Shown one piece after another: positions 13,756 through 25,400 of a stretch of DNA of 64,000 bases. Both the position numbers and the translations under genes were made by a program. Source of the DNA: Euryodendron excelsum (lineage: Eukaryota > Streptophyta > Magnoliopsida > Ericales > Pentaphylacaceae); contig CM065387.1 of assembly GCA_033060915.1 (NCBI GenBank), positions 29,278,501 through 29,342,500 on the forward strand, read 5' to 3'. The notes beneath the pieces are model-generated. The model was not told the origin of the DNA, did not search any database, and saw nothing but the letters and a program-made list of their open reading frames with translations. Each line of letters begins with the position of its first letter. The stretch's first letter is position 1.

Positions 13756-13788
13756 GTGAGGCATGTCCGTAACTTGGACAGCCATGTC

Positions 13789-16546
13789 TATAACACCCGG
13801 TATTTTCAAACACAGTGTACTTTTATATAAACATGAAAACTGAGGATGGAAACTAGCGTACTAACATTAGTAAAATAGAGAGAAATTCAAGTATGGTAAA
13901 TTTAGATTAAAAATAAGAACTCTATAAAATACCAACTAATTAAAGAAATAAAGACAAGAAATTATGGTTAAGTGGGCCAAAGAGTTTAAGTAAGGGATTA
14001 AAGCTAAATGAACTGCTTGAAAATGCATAACTAAAAACAAATAAGAAAAGAAAAGATTAAATTAAAACAAGAATTAATTGTAAAAAATACAAATATGAAG
14101 TAATTAAGGTAGATTATGGTTAATTACAAACTGAGTAGTGGTGGGAAATAAATAAAAATATGATAAAAAAATAGAAAAATAGTGTACTTCTAGAAAATTG
14201 TATTTTGGCCCCAAAGACACTTGTCAAGCTTTGGGACACGGTCACACTCTAGCCATGCATTGCATGGCTATATAATCTCAACGTCTCTAGATTTAGAAGC
14301 CTAAATTTGTTTGCTTGGAGCGATTTCGGTTGCATGCATAAAATGACATGTTTTTTCCACTTTTAATCTGATTGTTTTTTTTTTTTTTTGGCTAAGCCAC
14401 TCTTAATCTAATTGCATCTGTGGTCAAGTTTCTAAACATGTCCTAGTAGCCATGCATGGCCTTAGATCACTTAGGAATGTGGAGAAAATAAGAGAAAAGT
14501 TGAGTTGGAGATCTGTCAACTTTGTTGCTCGATTTGAGGGGGCAAATAACCTCCATTTCAAATTTTGTGCACACACGCGGTTGTAGAACTTTTCGAGAGC
14601 TTCATTTTAGGCCCAAGAATCACTTAATTTGGTTAAGAAACGAATGAGAAAATCACAAGATACCAAAGCATGTCAAAATTGGGTTCGAAATGGGGAAGAA
14701 AACAATGAAAAGTGCCTAAGATCTCCACTCGCGGCATGCAGCGTGTGAGGCGCTGTTCTGCAGTGATTTTCTTTGGAAAAATCCACCAAAAATCGGTTTT
14801 TATGAATTTTAAAATGCAGTAAAAAATTTTGGGGCTTGATTTTATTGTTTTAAACACTTTGGAAGGAGTGGGTAATTTTCATAAATTTATGCTAATTGTT
14901 AAGCATTTTTTGAAACATTTACAGAAGGAAAATACCCAATTTCTGAATAAAAGAGAAATTTACCAAAAAAAAAAAAAAGGAAGAACCACCACTAAAAATA
15001 TTAAGCTAAAATATTATAATAAAACTTTTAGAAATAGTTTTGGAATTTTCAGAAATTAATTGGTATTTTCTGGTAATTTTAACCATCCGGGCTTAGTCTG
15101 AAATTACTTGAATATCACGAAATTACCCAGAGAATATTTTAGGTAACTTTGGGTTATGTGCAAAGTCCAGGCAGTTTTAAGACTGCGTCATTTGAATAAT
15201 GATTAAATCAATAAACTAAAGATTTACATGCGATGATAAATTGACAGAATTGCTCAACTTACTGGGAGCATACAAGAGATCACCTAAGCCTGGAAATCAT
15301 CAGAGAGAGAAGTAATCCAGCAGTTGCAGTCCGACATTTTTCCTTGCCTATAGTTTCAAACTGTTAACTAAATTTCTGACTTTGAAAAGCATGATTTTAC
15401 TGAGCTTTATGAAATTTATTGTGTTTGCCTGAAACATGAACTATGTTGAACTAGGATAGCTATAAAAAAATATTTTAAACTTGATTTAGGGAATTGTACT
15501 ATCACAACTAAATAATTAACATCGATAACTTCATGTCTAGACTCTGGACCTTGTGTGGACATGAGAGCGTTGCTACCATGCCTATGTGGTATGCCAGTGT
15601 GCCCTTACATCTGGGCCTTGCATAGATATGAAAGCCTGGTTGCCAGGCCTACGTTGTTTGCCGAAGAATAAGGGATGCTTTCAGGCATGGTATGAAGCTT
15701 GTGTGCCTTGCTGCTAGGCCTCGTGTGGTATGTCAGTGTGCCTCATGTCAGGGCCTAGCGTGGACAGCCTTGATGTCAAGCCTATATGGTATGCCAGAGT
15801 GCCCCATGTTGGGGCCTTGTGTCGACACAAAAACCTCGCTGCTAGGCCTATGTGGTATGCCGAAGCAAAACGGTGATATCAAGATAGTTTGCCTTGCTAC
15901 CAAGCCTTGTGTGGCCAACCAATGTCCTGCTAATGGGCCTAGTGTGGTCAGCCAATGCCTTGCTACCAGGCCTTATGTGGTTAGCTTAACTTCAAGGTGC
16001 CCCCTGTTGTCGGGCCTTGTGTGGTTAGCCTAACTTAAAAAGACATGATGGAAATATGATATTACGAGTTGGAACTAGCTAATTTGGAACCTATATATAT
16101 ATATATATATAGAAAATAAGATGTGAACTGCTTCTCCATTGTGAATTGTTTTCCCCAGCTATGTCATAATTATTTTATATTCTGCTTGATTTTTCAAAAC
16201 TTATTGTGTTATTAGACAATACGCTACTGTTGAGCTTCAACGCTCACTCCATTTTACTGGACAACATTTCAAATGCCCGCTTAGAGGATAATGATAAGAT
16301 ATTGGGAGACTATAGGGAACCCAGCCAGGATCTGAGGCAAATTTAGGAATTGAAAAATGCTTTGTTCTGTAATAAGTAGTAGTTTATAGTGCTAAGACAC
16401 TAGATTGTACTAAGTTTAGAATACTTTTATTTGTTTGAATGAACACTTTTGGTTGATATTGTGTTTGTTCACAAGTTGAGTGTATAGCTTTACAAGTCTC
16501 TTCACGCCCTAGGATCTTTCAAGGTACGGAAATCTTGTGTGTGACA
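13789..16546. mobile_element. Possible large solo LTR, about 2.76 kb
   Basis: The left end TATAACACCCGG and the right end CACGCCCTAGGATCTTTCAAGG...GTGTGTGACA resemble the ends of plant Gypsy LTRs that start TGTAACACCC. The flanks ATGTC (13784-13788) and ATGTT (16547-16551) match at 4 of 5 bases. A minisatellite lies inside (15540-16033). No internal genes were seen. Confidence 0.4.
15540..16033. repeat. Degenerate minisatellite with GCCTTGTGTGG motif
   Basis: Phrases such as GCTGCTAGGCCT, TGTGGTATGCC, AGTGTGCCCC and GGGCCTTGTGTGG recur irregularly about every 40-60 bp. The open frame at 15692-16033 (Cys/Leu/Gly-rich) results from this repeat and is not supported as a gene. Confidence 0.75.
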
Positions 16547-19500
16547 ATGTTGATTACTTAAATACATATGAAACATATTGCAAGTTGGAAGAAAATAACT
16601 TGAAAATCAAAATCACTAAATTGAAAAGGCAACAAAATACCTTATGTTGTTAAATTGAGTATTAATTTAAAAGAAAATTCCCATATAGATACACATAATT
16701 ATATATATCCTAATTAGTAAATACTCCTATTATTCCTGTATAACACGTGTACATACATATAATTGAAAAAAAACCTTTCGTTTTTTGTTCAAATTTGAAA
16801 ACTAACGAAAAATACTCAATTTTTTTTTAGTTGGACCGCATAGTTCACATATTAAACATTTCGCGTATTACAATTTACAAAAATCTCATTCAAAACAAAA
16901 ATTATAATATAATCTAATATAATCTTAGATTGATTGTACATTTAATATATAATTATAATAATACAATTACTGACCTTTAAACTCATTTGAATTTATTAAT
17001 TGCAGAAAAACTTGTATAGCTCATGATTTGTTTATTTACTAGTATCATGTTATATATATGTATGATATTATTCTAATAGTTGATATGGTTAAATTATTGA
17101 AAATACTTTTCTACAACCTCTTAGCGATAGTTGAAGTATAAAATAAAAAATTAAACTGTTCTTACATCAAGTATTGAAACAATAAATTAAGAGAACTAGA
17201 ATTTATCTATTTACCACTTCACTTTAGTTATTAGTTAGTAATATGTTTTAAAAAACTGACATATAAGACAAGAGTACTAGTTACAGATATGTACAAGAAT
17301 AAATAGCTTATAAATGTTACCGAATTTTTTATCCCAACTTTTTAACCAATTTTTGTATTATACCCATACAATTATATATTCGTATTTTTGCATTCTCGTA
17401 TTTTTAGGCCAAATTTCTTTATTGTATTTTTCAAAAAAAATATTGTATTAAACTTGTACAAATCACGTACCAACCTTTGCTCGTATCGTATTTTACTAGC
17501 TATGATATATATATATATATATATGTTTGAAAGACCAATGAACACCTATTGCCAAACATGAACAAAAAAAACTTATGCTCCTCTTCTGCTACTCTAAATC
17601 AAACTTCCTTCGTTGTCGACTAGGCTTAGACTTTCATACACTATTCAATGTAAAATCCAAGAGCATACAAATTTGATGTGATAATCAAACCTTATAATTT
17701 ACCTTGTGAAGCAACAAAGTTTGGTAATGTGAAGCTTCCTTCATCACATAAGAGAAACCTAGGAAACTTGCTTTACTAACCACTTGATTTTAAAAACCTT
17801 TTACAGACGTAGATATTGTATGACTACAAAGATGCCTCTAGAGCAGAGGTAAAGGAAACCAACTAGAACAAGGGCATTATGTCAAAGGAATTCTACAATA
17901 AAATGCAAGACCTAGTAAGGAAACTAATCTTCAAATCAAAATTTTGGATATTATTATAGACCTCAAAGCGTAGGTGACAAGTTTATGATTGCAATATAGA
18001 CAAACCATTCAAGGGGTCATATCCCAAACCCTGTGGAAATGCCAAACTCTTGAAGTCAAATCCAAACTATAAAGAAAAGGACTCTGGAGATAGCCCAAAT
18101 TCTGAACACTTCCCATGGTAATGAGGTGATCATCACAAGTTGGGTCATTGCTATGTGCTAAGAAAAATAGATACCAAATGCCATACAACACAACTCTTAA
18201 GGCAATTGATTAGTTGAGGAGGGGAAAGAGAGAAGGAAAAGAAGACACAAAGCATGATTCCAACATTATAATGAGTCAAATAAAAATAATATCAAGGGAG
18301 CAGATGTAAGAATGATTATATTTCATTTATAGCATTGTAAACATTTTGCAAAATCTTCATATATCAAATAATCAGTAGCTCATTAATTGCATCCTACGAA
18401 GTGAAACATACGAATAACAATAAAATCAGCATTAGAGATTTCATAACACCTTTTTTAGCTTGAAATATTTACGCCAACTGTAAACAACTAAACCAAAGAA
18501 GCTCAACCACTTCCTCTGGTGCCCAAACAAGAAAGGCCTCAGAAGATTACAAGAACTGAAGCTCTATACCATATTTCCCATTTTTTTCTTTTTCTTTTTC
18601 TTTTTTGCCCTTTTTGGTAAGTTAACCATATCTGCCTTGACAAAATACAGGCAATGAGGAACAGATTGTTGAGGGAGGCAGTCTCTCTCCAAAATGGAAG
18701 GATCTCACATGGGGATACATCAAAGATAAGAAAGTTCTGCATAAGGAATATGCAAAAACACATCAGTACTGGAAGAACAAGAAGAGAGCTTAGCATAAAC
18801 TGTATATTGATGAAGATGAAGCAGACACGAAATTCATAGGAAATGAATAATTGAGTTTGAAGGAGCACAAGCAGACACGTTTAACAAAGTCGAAACAAAC
18901 TACGAAAACAGACCTGAGAGAGAGAGAGAGAGAACCAGCACAAATTGATTTAGATGAGTTCAACAATGAATATTATTAAAAAGAAAGTGCCAATGGCAGC
19001 TGGTATAGCACAGATGCACACCCAACATGCAGAAGATCCCCATAGATGAGTTCCTCACAGCTGTAAGACTACCTTTTTTTTAATGTCATAAATTTCCTTC
19101 TCAAGTATTATCAACTTCTGATGCTTTACAAAAACAATTGGTACAACTGTACAAGTATCTGGCTATTATCATAATTTAATACTGCTTATCAACCAAGAAT
19201 CCAACTATAACTTTGCCACAAAAAAAAAAAAAAAATACAAACAAACAAACAAAGGAAAGAGGACCCACCTATTAGTACATTTTTATACAGTATGTAACTT
19301 TTTCACTTTTCAAATGTTTCGAACCAAAACACAAGCAGCATGTTTTGCATACGGTATCAAATATAAGCACAATGCAGTCAAATACACTCAAAAAATCTAT
19401 CAGTCAAAATTGAAAATGGCACCCAAGTTTAAGTTTGTGAGATCAAATCTTATTTAACTAAGCCCTCAATCACAAGTGCTTAACATGTGAAGATAGAAGC

Positions 19501-22039
19501 AATTGAAGTCAGAAGCCATTGCGTTTCATGCAGTCACTCAGGTTTCTTATTCAAGTTTGGAGTAATCAGATCAAATTTTTGCCATTGTTTTTGCTTTCAT
19601 CTCCTTTCAGATTGAAGGCCAATCCAATTTCTTCTGTACATTTGCTCTTTTCTAAACTTCTTTTGGTAACTCGAGGCAAAATTGCCTTGTGCTGTATTTT
19701 TTTGGTCATGCTTACACAATTGCAGAACTCTCTTCTTCTGGTTCAAGCATGAGCCAACTGAAATTGAGCTGCCTTACAAATTATGATGCCAAGACTGAAC
19801 AGACTGCTTTACATATAGGACTCAAAGCATGGATTGGCTTGAAACAGGACATACATTTGAGCAAGCCAAGCTTTGCTACTTTTGCACATGGCTCATTTCA
19901 GCTTGTTTACACCCTCCTACTCATACCTCAAGGCACACAAATTTGGGTGTTATAGTAAACATGAGAGCCAAGTAAAACACTGATCTGATATGTGGAGCCA
20001 TCAGACAACCCAAACAAGAAGTAAACCAACAAGACAAAGACACGTGAAAACTTGTACCAAAGCAAAACTACTAAGTAGGGGTTGCTTTGAAATCCAGCAA
20101 ATTTTAAGTATATATGTTTTCTTTAAACACGCTCTTGCATAAGGTTTCTAAGGTCTACCAACGTACTCCGTTGAAGAAAAATCAACCTTGATTTTGAAGT
20201 GTTCATCCAATGATTCCTCCATCACAAACAATTCAATAAAAATCCTTGGATTGGCTGTGAGAAGGCCATTGCCATCCTCCAGGGTAACTCCAATATTGAA
20301 GGTATCATCACTCTCAGTCAAGAAGATGATGGTCCATTCGCTTTTAGCCCTTCACCACTGTAATTCCTATGAATATCTATGTGTGCTGTGTGCTATATAG
20401 AATGTGTGCGTAATTGAGCTGAAAGTGAGAATTTGGAAAGGGGCATTGTTTTTTGTCATGTCCGACGACCATGAATGTCACATAATTAGACTCACTACGA
20501 GACCTCATGGGGAATTGACCGCCATTAGTATAGGTATTGTTTGGCTGGTTGGAATAGACCTCAGGGGGAATTTCGAAAGGGGTACTGTTTGGTTGGAATA
20601 GACCGCCTTGTATAGGTATTGTTTGGTTGTGTTGGACATCTTCTATGTATATATATTATAGTGATTTAGTGTTTTTGAAGAATTATTTATTTTCAATCTT
20701 GATTTCTCCATCTTCTATTGGTTTCCTTTTTATCTATTCAAAAGCCAATCGGGAGTTTCTTGGGAGTATTTCATCTGCAATGTTGAAGTCAAATGGGGCA
20801 GTGTGGATTGGGGTCGGTGAAGACCGTCATGGCCAGGGTAGGTGGAGGCATATATCCGCTCTCGATTCTACTTGTTCTTTGGCTACACTTCTTTTTGAAC
20901 CTTCAAGCAATTTCAAGTGACTCCTACTATAATTCTTAATTCAGTTCGTTTGCCTTGAAATTAAACTTCTCGGGAATGACCTGTAGACCTCGTGAAGGCT
21001 TTTTATTAATCAACAATAAATTATCCTTTTGGTTCGTCACCCGAACTGATGTTCATTATCCACTTCATAACCTCAAATATTTATCTTACAACCAGAAACA
21101 CTAGCCAGCCTAGATGCTAAACGACAAGATTGTCTCCTGAAGATTCTTGATCACTGTTGGCCACAGAGTTACCCATGTATTGAAACCTATTGAGGCATAA
21201 ATGCATAAGAAATCATTCCAATAATTTCAAGTAACCTCAGACTCAATAGAAGGCAAATTAAACATTAAATGAACAAGAAAAACAACATTTTCATCTACAG
21301 CCTCAAACAATGCCAAATGCATCACTTTTGTAGAGCCTCAAATATAAGAAGCCAAGTAAAATTTTGACAAAGACCAACTCGATATGCATCAGATTATCCC
21401 CAACTAGTAAGGTCACCTTGCATACAATGGCCTATGACTATGAGTGACTACATTTGCACCAAAACTGGAAATTGAATTCCTAAAATATCCTATCATACAG
21501 AAAACGTGTGAATGTACTTGCCTTACAGCCTAGCAATCTAAGCAGCGCGGACACGGACATGACATTAACACGTCCACACAGCATTTTCCAAAAATGCAGT
21601 ACACCACGGCGGAGGCACGGGTAAAATATATTTTAGATATTGTTATGTCCCATATATAGGAATATTTTATTCAAAGACAATAAAAAATTGTCAGATGATA
21701 CCAATTATATTAAAAAAACCATATATTCAATAGCTTAAACATCAGAATAAGCATAAAATCATATTGTTATTATTTTACAATTAGATGCTAAGTTGTTTTT
21801 TTCTAAACTTTCAATGTGTTTAATGTGTGTCCCACAGTTAGACACGTGCATCCGAGTGATAGATACGTGTGTCTACCAAGTGACCAAAATGTGTCTGGTT
21901 CCTAAATAAATTTAAAATAATAGGACATGATTGGATGCATTGCGAGTGGTGTTGCGATTACGAAGCCTCTTTCTATCTTTGGTGTTTAATGGGTAATGCT
22001 TGAGTCTATTTCTTCTTTCTACGAGTCATGGAAAAGCAG
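16547..22039. other. Gene-free AT-rich region
   Basis: No intact gene is seen. A minus-strand open stretch at about 20147-20346 looks protein-like but is unidentified. A SINE-like A-rich tail on the minus strand lies at about 18577-18622, TA runs at about 16092-16111 and 17504-17524, and a GA run at 18914-18932. Confidence 0.55.
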
Positions 22040-22347
22040 ATGTAGGGCTAAAATTGGTAAGAAGGCTTGACGGTAGTTCCTGTGTGTACGATGTGGTGCA
22101 TATAGAAGAAGTGGTACTAGAGGACTTTTGAAGGTGTTGTTTTGCTTGTTCATAGTTTGAAATCAATTTTGTCAAATACGTTTCAATTTTGGTTGTCTGG
22201 TCAGTGTTGCGAGTCATCTTTAGCTTTAATTGACTTTATAGGTGTTCTTAATTGAAGGTGTATAGTTTTTCATATACATCATGTGTACAGAGGCAGCACC
22301 CCTTTTGGGGGTCTTTCAGTACAATTAGTTTTACCTATCAAAAAAAC
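22040..22347 (+). mobile_element. LINE (L1-type) 3' end, C-terminal fragment and A-tail
   Basis: Plus-strand translation gives VPVCTMWCI, RTFEG and SSLALIDFIGVL, resembling the zinc-finger-like C-terminus of plant LINE reverse transcriptases, with stops and frame changes. It ends with TTTTACCTATCAAAAAAA, a usual plant LINE tail. It sits 68 bp past the ATX stop, pointing towards it, so the ATX 3' UTR probably runs antisense into this LINE. The fragment may extend upstream to about 21940. Confidence 0.65.
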
Positions 22348-22414
22348 ACTTACGAACGTATACCAACAAAGAAATATTGAACGACCAAAAGATTTATAAA
22401 TTTGCTAACCTCTT

Positions 22415-25400
22415 TCATTCCCCTCTCCAATCTATCAATTCGTTGCGTGGTACATACAGCTTGGCCACTCGTTCCTCTGCTTCAATATCATTAACTACAC
22501 CGCGGCATCTTGGAAAACCACAATAACAAGCAAGCTGCTCATCAATGGAAAAAAATCTGCAGCACAAAACAAGAAAGTTAGGAGGATATATTGCTGATAT
22601 AGGATCTTGTGGAATGGGATTTGACTCTGCAAGCAGTTGGGGATGAACCAAGAAGTTTAGAACAAAAGGTTCAGAACTCACATACACTAAACAAGAATAA
22701 AAATACAGAGAAAGACTTTGAGAAATACCTGTAATCATATGTCAGTTCTTCCCATTGTTTAATATCTCGTTTGCCAAATATAATTATATGCTCATCACCG
22801 TTCACACTAATAACTCTTGAGTAGCAATTAGGCTGCACAAAAGAACAGAACGAGTAAAATAACATGCAATTTTAAGTACATGCAGCATGCAAGGTTAAAC
22901 AATAATACCATGCCTTCACTTGGAAATAGATATAATTTTAGGTACATGCAACATAGTGACAACTTTCTTTGGAAAATTCCTCAATGGCAAAAGAAAGATA
23001 AAGACTTTAAGATAATAGTAAGTATTACAACTTTCTAGTGTGCAAGGCAGTGTTGACACTTTTCTTGGGCAGCACCAAGCAAGCCAGCCAAGGGGTACCT
23101 CGCAAATAGCCAACTCACAAACCCGTGGTGCACAAGTAAGCAATAAATAAAACAACAAGCTAAAGCGCAATGAAAGCAACAACCGAGCAATAGGCACATG
23201 ATTTGGAAGCAATAAGATCACTTTTACTACAAGAGCAAAGCAATTCCAGACAACAATTGGGCAGGAAGTTTAGTAAGCTTACAACCGAGAAGCTTAGAAT
23301 AGGGACTTAGGACTCACCTTGCCTAGCCTCCCCTATATATCCTTTCTAAGCCATTTTTAAAGTGGCATTAAAAAACATCCAACCCCCTTGTTGAGTCATA
23401 ATAGGTTTACGAAAATATTTAAATGAAATTTGACCAAACTTGTCTCCTTGATAGGGCAAGGACACGACAAAGTTTGGCGCCGCCCCCCGTGTCGAGGGAA
23501 ATTCTACACGTGCACCCAACACGACTCCTACATATTTACACCCTAGACACTATGTACAGTAGTCTATGGGTTGGCACGAGACAAGAAAATAAGAACGTGG
23601 GCCCAGCATGGCTTGTGACACACAGCAAACATAATGAACAATCAATGAAATTTTTGGCCAACTTTACATGTGAGTACACCATATTTGATAGTAAAAATGA
23701 GAGGATCATACATTAGAACATCTATTCTTTCAGATTCAATATAGAATAATGAATGTTGGCTATCCCACAATGTTATAGTCTTAGTAAAGCCCAAAAATTA
23801 AGTGAATGCTTATTTTGTGTATCATATATCAAATTTGGTGTATTGTGTATCATGTTTTTGTGCGTGTTGTCCATCAAATTTGTTGTATTGTGTAACATGT
23901 TTATCCAAAGCCACATTCAACATGGGACACATATTGGTGCTACATATTGATTCACCTTTAAGGCATGTCATTTCTCTTAAGACACTAACAAGTATAAGTA
24001 AGGTGCACACATTATGTCACCATAAGAAGCTAGCCTAGCAATAGAACCAATAGAAACTGTCTATAAAGGAATATCTACTCTTTTCCTTCAAACTCTTTTG
24101 ACATAACTTGAATACCACAACAATTGTCATAATAGAAACATATATAATGCTTAAACAATTCCTCTACTCCTAGAGACTTTGTACATTTTCAAACACTTCT
24201 TACACATCAACATCATTCCTCCTCAGCTTTTTTCCATAGTTCTTTTTTTCTTTTTTGTCTGGACATCAAGCTTTCCGAGCATCTAAAGAAGGATTCAAAG
24301 GCACATCTCCCATCTTCTTCAGGTCACTTTACCAGTTCCCGATTTCTTGATTATAGTATAGCCCCCTTCCACCCAACTTGGAAATGATCACAGATTTGAA
24401 GTATTCTAACCAAGGGTTATATCAGCTGTTACAAAACAATATCAATGAACCAACCCAAGAAGTCTGTTACAGTGGACGTAATGAAATTACATGGGTAATG
24501 TGCGTTAAGGAGCCATAACAGCCTGTAACAGCTGGCCAAAAAAATGATCAGGAGGAAGAAAGAGTAAGGGGATATGTGGAGGAAAAAGAACATGATTGAC
24601 AATGGATGTATTTAGAAGATATATACATTTTTCGAAGCACGCTAGCTAGAATGGAAGATGAATGTGATAATCTAGAACAAAGTTTGATTTCGATTAAGAC
24701 ATTGATATCCTTTTCTCCTTCATCTTCATATAGCAATTGCGGTCCAACATTTGGGCTTTCATGTTGGCCCGTTACTAGCTTGATTTCTTGGTCAAACGAG
24801 AAGCAAAAAAGGACATATGTGGTTAACAAAGAGCTTCAAAGAGCGCTGGGCAAGTTTTATTTCAATTAAATGAGTTCTTGACTTTGGCCAAATTTTTTCA
24901 TTGCGCATCATGCTTAGCTAGCCCATGCAGTTGGTTGAGCCCAAAATCTTTTAGAGTGTACAAAGAGGAGAGGATAAAGTTGGAACAATGACTGACCAAC
25001 AAAGGCAAGATTCAACAAGAAGATAGTTGGGCCCATGTTTCAATGACACCAATAAGAAGTTTGAACTGAAAACAATTCAGGAAAGAGCCACTAAGTTGTA
25101 TGCTCTCATTGGCTACTTCAGTTTTGGTGCGAATTAAACAAAGTTCATTAAAAATCAAAGAATATGCAATTTTAGACTTGCACCACACACATCATATTGT
25201 ATGGGAAATTTGTGCAACCCAAAAAGTAACAAAGCTAGTTTCACGTGTTACTTAAAGTTCATGTCATATGGACTCTTCTAATCCCCAAATGTATTCGTGT
25301 CCATTGTATTGGACAAGGGTAAATGATATGTGTCCAACCCCCATAGAAAGACTCTTGTATCCTCTAATTTTTTATGATGTTTGAAGAAGAGGAAGCTCAC

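Noticed and set aside
15692..16033. Plus-strand open frame of 113 aa, Cys-rich
   Set aside because: It follows the GCCTTGTGTGG minisatellite; the cysteines come from repeated TGT/TGC in the unit.
24548..24869. Two opposite-strand open frames of 93 and 87 aa
   Set aside because: No motif was recognised in either, and they lie in ATX intron 22 in low-information sequence.
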